From positions 1 to 15,438 of the forward strand of contig JADHLR010000024.1 of the NCBI GenBank assembly GCA_016780525.1: a stretch of DNA of 15,438 nucleotides, written 5' to 3'. The stretch comes from Candidatus Puniceispirillum sp. (GTDB lineage: Bacteria > Pseudomonadota > Alphaproteobacteria > Puniceispirillales > Puniceispirillaceae). Both the position numbers and the translations under genes were made by a program. The notes beneath the pieces were generated by a model, which did not search any database, was not told where the DNA came from, and saw only the letters and a program-made list of their open reading frames with translations. This document shows, one piece after another, positions 1 through 6,908 of this stretch; the stretch's first letter is position 1; each line of letters begins with the position of its first letter.

Positions 1-23
1 ATTCGATCCGACTATGACATTGA

Positions 24-128
24 AACAGAGATATTGAGCATATTCACGAGGAGTTTGAGCACTCTTCTTTGCTATTCGACGGTGACCGCTATATTCAAGT
101 TGCGACGCTGGTCACCAATCACCATTAA
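24..128 (+). pseudogene. C-terminal remnant of an unidentified protein
   Basis: From 36 to the TAA at 126-128 one frame reads like genuine protein, with stretches such as HIHEEFEHSSLLFDGDRY and an end of TLVTNHH. The same frame is blocked by TGA at 15-17 and 21-23, so it cannot start upstream in this window, and I see no ATG or ribosome site inside it. The frame starting at base 1 is open across 1-141 but looks protein-like only at its beginning (RSDYDIETE). A frameshift near 24-35 joining the two frames would explain both. Its stop codon shares the palindrome TTAA (125-128) with the stop of the convergent peroxiredoxin gene. I do not recognise the family. It could also be chance coding-like sequence. 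Confidence 0.3.
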
Positions 129-676
129 CATGACAGTTGCTCAATGACCCAAGGTGCGTCTGAGTCACTCGGAAAAATAGGATAATGCACTTTGATAACA
201 GTGTTGTTCTCAGCAATCATTGTAACTCGTTTTAGCAAACGCATACCTTTTACCTCAAAAGTTGGAAGTTTCATTGCCTCACAGAATTTGAAATTTTCAT
301 CACTCAGCACTAAAAACGGTAAGTGAAGTCGCTCCGCCATTTCTTTCTGATATTCGTTATTCTGTGTGCTCATCCCAAATACATCTGCACCAAGCACAGA
401 CAATTCAGCATGGTGATCTCTGAATGAGCAACTCTGAGGGGTGCAACCCCTAGCGCCTGGAATTTCATCCCAACCTTCTGGCAATGGAACGCCTGGTTTT
501 CCTGTCATTGGATAACAATAAACAACTGTTTTCCTAGTTTGCCCTGACAAGTTCACAATTGAACCATCTGTTGCAATTAGACCAATATCAGGCAGTTTCA
601 TGCCTATCAAATGGTCGCAAGCGCCGTCGTCAATTGGTCTGGGAAGATCACTTGGCATGGTTTCATATGTGTTCAT
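125..676 (-). CDS. Peroxiredoxin, PrxQ/BCP-like (AhpC/TSA superfamily)
   Basis: A 183-residue thioredoxin-fold protein predicted to reduce peroxides with thiol electrons, probably in the cytoplasm since no signal peptide is visible. The key segment is GCTPQSCSFRDH around residues 77-88. C78 is the likely peroxidatic cysteine and C83 the resolving one, the C-x4-C spacing of PrxQ/BCP proteins. Arg149 or Arg150 in LLKRVTMI may be the conserved arginine. Between the first strand (VVYCYP, 51-56) and C78 lies a longer loop than in E. coli Bcp, containing GVPLPEGWDEIPGARG. I chose ATG 676 because GGAAGG lies five bases upstream of it. A GTG at 682 has no ribosome site, and a later ATG at 658 is possible. 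The start overlaps the end of the small upstream gene by 14 bases, suggesting translational coupling. The gene is A+T-rich compared with the core genes. Confidence 0.82.
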   Translation of the reverse strand: MNTYETMPSDLPRPIDDGACDHLIGMKLPDIGLIATDGSIVNLSGQTRKTVVYCYPMTGKPGVPLPEGWDEIPGARGCTPQSCSFRDHHAELSVLGADVFGMSTQNNEYQKEMAERLHLPFLVLSDENFKFCEAMKLPTFEVKGMRLLKRVTMIAENNTVIKVHYPIFPSDSDAPWVIEQLSC

Positions 677-971
677 TTTCACCTTCCAACATTATGGGTA
701 TTTCAAGAACAATTAGACTTGTATTTTTAATTTCAAATTTATGTCTAATATTCAACCTTTTATCACGCAATTTCTTCTTTTTCAAAATAGAAAAGACATG
801 AGTATTTTTGAACTCATGCCCTCTGGGTGTGGTGTATCCATTTTCATTCAACCATTGTGCAATCTTCCGATAACCCATGCTTGATTCATGTTTTTGTTTA
901 ATGATTTGATAGAGCAATTCTTGATATTCAGAATAGTGTGAATACCAAAGGTGAGACGCCCTTAAAGTCAC
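663..971 (-). CDS. Small protein resembling the Recombinase (PF07508-like) domain
   Basis: A 102-residue protein whose middle (about residues 33-70) reads GYRKIAQWLNENGYTTPRG followed by FKNTHVFSILKKKKLRDKR. This pattern of IA-x-x-LN-x-x-G, then T-x-x-G, then a hydrophobic 'v-x-x-iL' helix is that of the DNA-binding Recombinase domain in large serine recombinases. The catalytic resolvase domain with its serine is absent and the protein is far too short to hold it. It is either a stand-alone DNA-binding protein or a decayed fragment. The start is a GTG at 971 without a clear ribosome site. The frame stays open upstream through the end of glmS, so the true start is uncertain. The C-terminal third is basic, then hydrophobic (SLIVLEIPIML). 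Its sequence is strongly A+T-rich. It overlaps the peroxiredoxin start. Function unknown. Confidence 0.55.
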   Translation of the reverse strand: MTLRASHLWYSHYSEYQELLYQIIKQKHESSMGYRKIAQWLNENGYTTPRGHEFKNTHVFSILKKKKLRDKRLNIRHKFEIKNTSLIVLEIPIMLEGENEHI

Positions 972-1015
972 TGTAAAACAAAGGAAACCCTGTAGAAAAT
1001 GTCGTCCGTTGGAGA

Positions 1016-2836
1016 CTATTCCACGGTAACCGATTTTGCTAAATTGCGGGGCTGGTCTACGTCTGTGCCTTTTTCCACGGCGGTCAGATAAGCCAGAATC
1101 TGTGCCGGCACTGCCAGCAAAATAGGCGCCAGCAGGGAATCGACATTTGGCACAGTGATGACGGCATCGGCGAAATCAACCTCATGCACCGCCCGTTCTT
1201 CAGTGATCAGAATAATCTGCCCGCCACGCGCCGCCGCCTCGCGCAAATTACTACTGGCTTTGGCCATCACCTCGTCCGCAGCAAGCAAGGCCACCACCGG
1301 CAACCCTTCCTCAATCAGCGCAATCGGCCCATGTTTCATCTCGCCAGAGGCAAAGCCTTCAGCATGAATATAGCTGAGCTCTTTCAGTTTTAAGGCCCCC
1401 TCAAGTGCCAGCGGGTATAAGGTGCCACGCCCCAGATAAAGCGCCGAACGGGCCTGACTGAGCGCATGCGCAATCGGGCGGATCGGGTCAAACAGGGTCA
1501 GCGCACGACCAACAAGCCCGGGCAGACTTTGAATCTGCTGATGAATTTGTGCAGCGCGTTCCGCGTCGATGCTGCCTTTGGCTTTTGCAAGGGCAACGGC
1601 AAAGCTCAGTAAAACGGTTAATTGCGCGGTAAAAGCCTTGGTGCTGGCCACACCAATTTCCGGCCCGGCGCGGGTTGGCAAAACAAAGTCAGTTTCGCGG
1701 GCAATGGTGCTGCCCGGCACATTGACAAGACCAATTGTATGCAGCCCGCTGCTGGCCGCATGGCGCATCGCCATCAAGGTATCCAGACTTTCGCCCGATT
1801 GCGAAATCGCCAGCGCTGTCGAATAGGCACTGGTCACCGGATGACGATAGCGATATTCGGATGCCACTTCGCAGACAACAGGCACTTTTGCCAATGTTTC
1901 AATCCAGTAGCGTGCAATTTGCGTTGCATAATGGCTGGTGCCGGCGGCCAGCATGACGATGCCGGTAATCGCCCGCAAATCCTCGGTTGACATGGTCGCT
2001 GTCAGCTGCCCGTCAGCATCGGTCATCGCCGCAAGTGAATGCGCAATGGCATCCGGCTGTTCATAGATTTCCTTTTCCATAAAATGCCGGTAGCCGCCCT
2101 TATCAACCATGCCCGGGCTGGCAGCCACAATCACCGCCTCACGATTAGCCGGGGTGCCGTCGGCCTGATAGACCGCGACATGATCGGCCGAAATCAGCGC
2201 AAAATCGTGATCTTTCAGATAAATCACCTTGCGGGTCAAATGCGCCAGAGCAATGGCATCTGAACCGATATAGCATGCCCCTTCACCGATACCGACGGCA
2301 AGTGGTGACGCATTACGCGCCACAATCAACTGCTCTGGATAATCTGTTGCCATCGCAGCAAACGCATAGGCACCCTCAATTTCAGCGAGGATTTTCTGGG
2401 TGGCGGCAACCGCATCCAGCCCCGCATCAAAGGCCTCTACAAACAGATGCGCCAGCACCTCGGAATCCGTATCACTGGCAAATTTATGACCCGCCGATTC
2501 TAACCGCGCCCGGATCGTCCGGTGATTTTCAATAATCCCGTTATGCACAATCGACACACGGTCGCTGGCAACATGCGGATGGGCGTTATCTTCCGACACC
2601 CCGCCATGTGTTGCCCATCTTGTATGGCCGATGCCAATCGAGCCGGGCAATGCCTGATCCGCCAGCGCCGTCTCCAGATTGACCAGTTTGCCAACCGCCC
2701 GCCGCAAATCGATCTGCCCCTCATGCAGGGTGACGATGCCAGAACTATCATAGCCGCGATATTCCAGGCGCTTTAACGCATCAAGCAATACAGGCCCGCA
2801 CCGATCATGCCCAACAGCCCCAACAATTCCGCACAT
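1016..2836 (-). CDS. glmS: Glutamine--fructose-6-phosphate aminotransferase (isomerizing)
   Basis: Converts fructose-6-phosphate and glutamine to glucosamine-6-phosphate, the first step toward UDP-GlcNAc for peptidoglycan and LPS. At 606 residues it is nearly the length of E. coli GlmS (609). It begins MCGIVGAVG, so Cys2 becomes the N-terminal nucleophile after Met removal. The glutaminase domain follows with HTRWATHG, HNGIIEN and TDSEV. Two SIS sugar-isomerase domains follow, with AAGTSHYA, SQSGESLDT and HAEGFASGEMKHGP, and the C-terminus DQPRNLAKSVTVE carries the lysine used for the sugar. AAGGAG lies six bases before the ATG. It diverges from glmU, whereas E. coli has the two in one operon. 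I see no terminator in the 44 bases after its stop, so read-through into the downstream A+T-rich genes is possible. No glmS ribozyme is expected in this group or visible. Confidence 0.98.
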   Translation of the reverse strand: MCGIVGAVGHDRCGPVLLDALKRLEYRGYDSSGIVTLHEGQIDLRRAVGKLVNLETALADQALPGSIGIGHTRWATHGGVSEDNAHPHVASDRVSIVHNGIIENHRTIRARLESAGHKFASDTDSEVLAHLFVEAFDAGLDAVAATQKILAEIEGAYAFAAMATDYPEQLIVARNASPLAVGIGEGACYIGSDAIALAHLTRKVIYLKDHDFALISADHVAVYQADGTPANREAVIVAASPGMVDKGGYRHFMEKEIYEQPDAIAHSLAAMTDADGQLTATMSTEDLRAITGIVMLAAGTSHYATQIARYWIETLAKVPVVCEVASEYRYRHPVTSAYSTALAISQSGESLDTLMAMRHAASSGLHTIGLVNVPGSTIARETDFVLPTRAGPEIGVASTKAFTAQLTVLLSFAVALAKAKGSIDAERAAQIHQQIQSLPGLVGRALTLFDPIRPIAHALSQARSALYLGRGTLYPLALEGALKLKELSYIHAEGFASGEMKHGPIALIEEGLPVVALLAADEVMAKASSNLREAAARGGQIILITEERAVHEVDFADAVITVPNVDSLLAPILLAVPAQILAYLTAVEKGTDVDQPRNLAKSVTVE

Positions 2837-2860
2837 ACACTTCTCCTTGCCGGACGGTCG

Positions 2861-2900
2861 CTATCACAAGCTGACCGCCCTTGTTTCTATCACCGTGATA
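2861..2900. promoter_or_regulatory. Operator-like repeats upstream of glmS
   Basis: TATCACCGTGATA at 2888-2900 is a perfect inverted repeat of two six-base arms around one central base. Its left half with one flanking base, CTATCAC (2887-2893), recurs as a direct repeat at 2861-2867, 26 bases away. On the glmS strand both read GTGATAG and lie about 25-65 bases before the start codon, a place where a repressor or activator would act on glmS. No regulator gene lies nearby and I cannot name the protein. A single 13-base palindrome could arise by chance. The repeated half-site makes a real site more likely. Confidence 0.35.
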
Positions 2901-2993
2901 AATGTTTTTGCGACGAAATGAAAGCCGCTTGTCAGCTTGCTCATCGGCTGTACCGGTTGATCTTGCATCTGCCATCCGGTGATGCGCAAATGT

Positions 2994-3023
2994 TTGGCAT
3001 TATCCGATGAAAATGCGTATAAA
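2994..3023 (+). promoter_or_regulatory. Predicted glmU-hldE promoter with leaderless start
   Basis: A -35 TTGGCA (2994-2999) and a -10 TATAAA (3018-3023), each one mismatch from the sigma-70 consensus, are separated by 18 bases. Transcription starting about seven bases after the -10 would begin at or next to 3030, the A of the preferred glmU ATG. No Shine-Dalgarno sequence precedes that ATG (AAAAAGAAC), which fits a leaderless message. Prediction by eye only. Confidence 0.5.
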
Positions 3024-3029
3024 AAGAAC

Positions 3030-4355
3030 ATGGACATTGCTGCAATCATTCTTGCTGCCGGGCAAGGCACCCGCCTGAAGTCAGCATTACCAAAGCCGCT
3101 GCACCGGATTGGTGGACGGCCGATGCTGGCATGGTCACTCGATGCGGCCACCGCCGCCAATGCCGCGCGCATTGTGACCATCTTGCCGCGTGCCTCTGAA
3201 CAAATCCAAAACTGGCTTGATGGCGTTGAATTCTGCATTCAGGATGAACCGCGCGGCACCGGGCATGCGGCGCTGGCCGCGGCGCCTGCGCTAAAAGATT
3301 TTGATGGTGTCGCGGTGATCATGTTTGCCGATACGCCGCTGGTGACAGCCAGCACATTAAGCCGCCTCGCCGCATCTGTTGATGATCATACAAGCCTTGC
3401 TGTTTTGGGCTTTGAAACGGCTGACCCAACTGGCTATGGCCGGCTCGTCACCGACAGCAAGGGCGATGTGACCCGCATTGTCGAGCATCGCGATGCGACA
3501 GCCGACGAGCAGCGTATCACCCTGGTCAATGGCGGTATTATGGCGGTGCGCTGCCCGCTGTTATTTTCATGGTTAGAACAGGTACAGGCCAACAACAAGA
3601 ATGGCGAAATTTACCTGACAGACATCGTTGAACTGGCCACGCAAGCCGGCAGCAAAGTAGCATGTCAGATTGCTGATGAAGCCGAAATTGCCGGGGTCAA
3701 TGATCGTGCTGATCTGGCGTATCTCGAGGCTGTTTTGCAGACCCGTTTACGCAATAGCGCGATGCAGCAGGGAGCCACATTGATTGCCCCGGAAACGGTG
3801 TTTTTGAGCGCCGACACAATCATTGGGCAGGATGTTATCATTGAGCCGCATGTGGTGATCGGGCCGGGTACGCAGATTGGTGAAGGCAGCATCATTAAAT
3901 CTTTCAGCCATATTGAAGGCACCAAATTGGGTGCCTGCTGTGTGATCGGGCCGTATGCGCGGCTGCGTGCCGGAACCGATGCTGGCGATGGCGTCAAAAT
4001 CGGCAATTTTGTCGAAACCAAAAAATCAACAATAGGCGCCGGCAGCAAGGCCAACCATCTGACCTATATCGGCGATAGCGTGATCGGTGCAGATGTGAAT
4101 GTGGGTGCCGGCACAATCACCTGTAACTATGATGGATTTGGTAAATTCAAGACGATTATTGAAGATGGCGCCTCAATCGGATCAAATACCGCGCTGGTGG
4201 CGCCGGTGAAGATCGGTGCTGGCGCGATTATCGGCGCTGGCAGCACCATTACCGCTGATGTGCCGAATGATGCGATCGCAACAACCCGAAGCGCGCTTGA
4301 CGTCCGCCAAAACGCCGCCATTAGGTATCGCAACCAACGCAACGAGCCAAGCTGA
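3030..4355 (+). CDS. glmU: Bifunctional UDP-GlcNAc pyrophosphorylase / GlcN-1-P acetyltransferase
   Basis: Acetylates glucosamine-1-phosphate and then transfers UMP to give UDP-GlcNAc, the last two steps of the pathway begun by GlmS. The N-terminal uridylyltransferase domain (about 1-225) shows LAAGQGTRLKSALPKPLH, the nucleotide loop with its arginine and lysine, then QDEPRGTGHA, FADTPL and the NGEIYLTD segment. From about residue 250 isoleucine-rich hexapeptide repeats form the left-handed beta-helix acetyltransferase. His343 in NHLTYIGD is the expected catalytic base, and NYDG follows at 366-369. At 441 residues it is slightly shorter than E. coli GlmU (456). The frame is open to a GTG at 2979, but homologues start at the MDIAAIILAAG position and the predicted promoter overlaps that extension, so I chose ATG 3030. 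It shares one base with hldE (TGATG). Confidence 0.96.
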   Translation: MDIAAIILAAGQGTRLKSALPKPLHRIGGRPMLAWSLDAATAANAARIVTILPRASEQIQNWLDGVEFCIQDEPRGTGHAALAAAPALKDFDGVAVIMFADTPLVTASTLSRLAASVDDHTSLAVLGFETADPTGYGRLVTDSKGDVTRIVEHRDATADEQRITLVNGGIMAVRCPLLFSWLEQVQANNKNGEIYLTDIVELATQAGSKVACQIADEAEIAGVNDRADLAYLEAVLQTRLRNSAMQQGATLIAPETVFLSADTIIGQDVIIEPHVVIGPGTQIGEGSIIKSFSHIEGTKLGACCVIGPYARLRAGTDAGDGVKIGNFVETKKSTIGAGSKANHLTYIGDSVIGADVNVGAGTITCNYDGFGKFKTIIEDGASIGSNTALVAPVKIGAGAIIGAGSTITADVPNDAIATTRSALDVRQNAAIRYRNQRNEPS

Positions 4356-5797
4356 TGCATCTCGATAGTTCGGTAGCTGCCCGCCTGATCAATGACATTC
4401 AGGACTGCCACATACTTGTGGTTGGTGATCTGATGCTGGATCGTTTTGTTGATGGCGCTGTCACCCGCATTTCCCCGGAAGCCCCGGTGCCGGTTCTCAG
4501 CCAGTCCACATCCCAGCAGATGCCGGGTGGAGCGGCCAATGTGGCGTGCAACCTGGCACAGCTTGGCGCACGGGTTACGCTGATTGGCGCTTGTGGCGAT
4601 GATACAACAGCCGCAGATCTGGCTGCCGAATTGCAGCATTTTCCCAGAATCACATTTATCCCGGTGACTGTTGCCGGACGTCCGACCAGCCTCAAAACCC
4701 GCTACCGCGCATCAGGCCAGCAGATTTTACGCGTTGATGATGAAGTGAGCATACCCATCAGCGACAGCGCACAAGGTGAATTATCCGACCAGGTCAATGC
4801 CGTTCTCGATACAGCCGACATGCTGATTTTATCTGATTATGCCAAGGGCTGTCTGCCGCTGACGCTGATCAGGTCTTTGATTGACGCTGCCCGGGCTGCG
4901 AAAAAGCTGATTGTCGCCGACCCAAAACTGGCCGATCTGTCGGTGTATCGTGATGTCGATGTGCTGACACCCAATCTTCAGGAACTTGCAAACGCTGCCG
5001 GCACCAGCCCGACGGAAATTGATGCCATCGGGGCGACCGCGACCAGACTGGCAAAGACACATAATATCGGCACCATTATGACCACCCTGAGTGCCCGCGG
5101 TATATTGGCGTCGCAGGGTGACGGCACACAATTTCATGACCCGGCACGAACCCGCGATGTTTTCGATGTGTCCGGTGCCGGCGACACTGTGGTCGCGGTG
5201 ATCAGCGCCGCCATCGCCTCTGGCGCGCAGCTTGAATTGGCGGTAGCGCTTGCCAACCACGCGGCCGGGGTTGCTGTTGGCAAGTCTGGCACGGCGATTG
5301 TCACAGCTGGCGAAATTCTGGCACATATGCCGCTGTCAAAGCCAGTGATTGAGGCAAGTGCGCTGGCCGGAATCTGTCAGGACTGGCGCGATGCCGGTGA
5401 TAAGATTGCCTTTACCAATGGCTGTTTCGATTTGCTGCATCCCGGCCATCTCCACTTGCTGAGGCAAGCGGCAGCAACCGCAGACAGGCTGGTTGTCGGA
5501 TTGAACAGCGACGCCTCTGTACGGCGCTTAAAAGGCGATACACGCCCACTGCAACGGGCAGAGCAGCGGGCCGCGGCGCTTGCTGCCTTTGATTTGGTCG
5601 ATGCGGTCAGTATTTTTGAAGAAGATACACCACAAAATCTGATCAGCCTGCTGCAACCCGACGTTATCGTCAAAGGCGGTGATTACCAGCCAGCTGATGT
5701 GATTGGCGGTGATATCGTGAAAAAACGCGGCGGCAAGGTTGTTATCGTGCCAACCTATGCCGCCTATTCAACGTCAAAGCTGGTTACCAGCCGCTAG
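4355..5797 (+). CDS. hldE: Bifunctional heptose 7-phosphate kinase / heptose 1-phosphate adenylyltransferase
   Basis: Makes ADP-D-glycero-beta-D-manno-heptose for the LPS inner core by phosphorylating heptose-7-phosphate and later adenylylating heptose-1-phosphate (480 residues, the usual length for the fused enzyme, also called RfaE). Residues 1-325 are a ribokinase-type kinase: DLMLDRFVDGAVTRISPEAP at the start, PGGAANVACNLAQLG near 57-71, and GAGD (274-277) with catalytic Asp277. Residues 345-480 are a nucleotidyltransferase with FTNGCFDLLHPGHL (HPGH at 362-365) and IVKGGDY. The ATG overlaps the glmU stop and lacks a strong ribosome site, so translation is probably coupled. Pairing with glmU joins two nucleotide-sugar precursor genes of the outer membrane. 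The stop abuts the stop of the convergent sbmA-like gene with no base between. Confidence 0.96.
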   Translation: MHLDSSVAARLINDIQDCHILVVGDLMLDRFVDGAVTRISPEAPVPVLSQSTSQQMPGGAANVACNLAQLGARVTLIGACGDDTTAADLAAELQHFPRITFIPVTVAGRPTSLKTRYRASGQQILRVDDEVSIPISDSAQGELSDQVNAVLDTADMLILSDYAKGCLPLTLIRSLIDAARAAKKLIVADPKLADLSVYRDVDVLTPNLQELANAAGTSPTEIDAIGATATRLAKTHNIGTIMTTLSARGILASQGDGTQFHDPARTRDVFDVSGAGDTVVAVISAAIASGAQLELAVALANHAAGVAVGKSGTAIVTAGEILAHMPLSKPVIEASALAGICQDWRDAGDKIAFTNGCFDLLHPGHLHLLRQAAATADRLVVGLNSDASVRRLKGDTRPLQRAEQRAAALAAFDLVDAVSIFEEDTPQNLISLLQPDVIVKGGDYQPADVIGGDIVKKRGGKVVIVPTYAAYSTSKLVTSR

Positions 5798-5800
5798 TTA
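5779..5800. terminator. Possible bidirectional terminator at the hldE/sbmA-like junction
   Basis: GCTGGTTACCAGC (5779-5791) is a perfect 13-base inverted repeat inside the last hldE codons and can fold as a five-base-pair stem with a three-base loop. Reading rightward, a T-rich run (TTATTTTT) begins at 5798 after six bases. Reading leftward, TTT follows the stem directly. With no intergenic space, any terminator for the two convergent genes must overlap coding sequence. The stem is short and the right-hand T run is offset, so this is tentative. Confidence 0.33.
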
Positions 5801-6802
5801 TTTTTGCGGTGCTTCCCAGTGTGGCATGGATTGATCGCGGATCGCCAGTTCGAATGATTGCAAACGTTTGTAGATTGAGATCAATTCAACGATCGTTGGC
5901 CAGCTCCTGACCAGAAACTGCAGTGATGATTCCACCCGGCTAAACGCCCGCACAATTTGCTGCATCACACCAAGTGTAATGCCTGCCGCGACGATCGTTG
6001 GTGCCAGCGCCACATAGGGCACCAGAACCCCGGCTTGCAGATAGGAAAATTTCGCAACATCGAAATACATATAGTGGAAAAACAGCCGAAAATAATTTTT
6101 CCGCACATTGCCAAAAAACTCACCCACAGTTGGCGGGGTCAGCCGTTCTGGCCGATCCTCGGCATATACCAGCTCTTTACGATAGGCGGCTTCGACAACC
6201 TGATTATTAAATTCAAGACCGGGCAGCTTGACGCCAACCGCCGCCAGAACAACCGTTCCGAACAAAGCAAAAATAATCGCCACATAGACAAGCGCATGAT
6301 CAACTTGCCCAAAAAATGGTAGCTCGGTGATGTTTTTCGATAAGCCCCATAAAATCGGCAGAAACGCGATCAAAGTCATCACCGAGTCCAGCAATGCGGT
6401 GCCGAGCCCCTCCATGATGGCAGCGAACCGTTTGGTGTCTTCCTGAACACGCTGCGATGCGCCTTCTATCTTATGCAGCTTATCCCAGTTTCTGGTGTAA
6501 AAATCATTCATCGCTGTACGCCAGCGAAACACCCAATGTTTGATGAAAAATCCCAGAAAAACCGCAACGATGACATAAATACCGGCAATTTTGAAAAAGG
6601 ATAACAGCTCGCCAAAAAATTCAGCTTGCGTCACCTCTCCCGGCTCGCCCAACGCCTTTTGCACCATGTCATAAAAACTGCCAAACCATTCATTAATGGC
6701 AACATCGACCTGCACCTGATACCAGGTGCCCAAGATAATGATCAGCGCACCGGGCCATGCCCACAACGCCCATTCCCGCGATCTAAAAAATGACGCAAAC
6801 AT
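5798..6802 (-). CDS. SbmA/BacA-family peptide transporter, short form
   Basis: A 334-residue inner-membrane protein of the SbmA/BacA family, which in E. coli and rhizobia imports antimicrobial peptides by proton coupling. Family signatures are dense: VFRWRTAMNDFYTRNW (91-106), EGASQRVQEDTKRF (113-126), VMTLIAFLP, then KLPGLEFNNQVVEAAYRKEL (192-211) and FFHYMYFDVAKF (241-252). Hydrophobic membrane segments lie near 17-35, 70-90, 137-155, 170-192 and 255-282. From memory E. coli SbmA has 406 residues, and this protein aligns from about its residue 80, lacking the first N-terminal membrane portion. A TAA stands in frame upstream of the ATG, so the short start is real. It is not a fusion to an ABC ATPase domain. 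It lies 105 bases after rodA on the same strand. Substrate unknown. Confidence 0.88.
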   Translation of the reverse strand: MFASFFRSREWALWAWPGALIIILGTWYQVQVDVAINEWFGSFYDMVQKALGEPGEVTQAEFFGELLSFFKIAGIYVIVAVFLGFFIKHWVFRWRTAMNDFYTRNWDKLHKIEGASQRVQEDTKRFAAIMEGLGTALLDSVMTLIAFLPILWGLSKNITELPFFGQVDHALVYVAIIFALFGTVVLAAVGVKLPGLEFNNQVVEAAYRKELVYAEDRPERLTPPTVGEFFGNVRKNYFRLFFHYMYFDVAKFSYLQAGVLVPYVALAPTIVAAGITLGVMQQIVRAFSRVESSLQFLVRSWPTIVELISIYKRLQSFELAIRDQSMPHWEAPQK

Positions 6803-6908
6803 TGCTTCGTGCCTTTTTGTTATGAGTTGTGACGCTGAAAGGACGCGCCAAACGGTTTATCTTTATTGCTTCAGTAGATGCTTATATAGTGTGTCGGAAG
6901 ACAAATTT

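Noticed and set aside
972..1015. Tn7-type transposon end at the expected distance after glmS
   Set aside because: At about 25 bases past the glmS stop the strand reading away from glmS shows TTTCTACAGGG, not a TGT terminus. Two TGTA repeats (972 and 991) are in the wrong orientation, and no tns gene is in the window.
2979..3029. Longer GlmU beginning with the GTG at 2979
   Set aside because: The extra residues are not seen in GlmU, no ribosome site precedes them, and the best promoter overlaps this stretch.
2864..3238. 124-codon open frame on the - strand across the glmS-glmU gap
   Set aside because: It runs antisense to the conserved N-terminus of GlmU and through the predicted promoter and operator region, with no family resemblance.
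6803..6908. Promoter for the sbmA-like gene (TATATAAG near 6881-6888)
   Set aside because: The -10-like sequence is attractive but no -35 hexamer lies 16-18 bases upstream. An alternative sigma factor or read-through from rodA cannot be told apart by eye.
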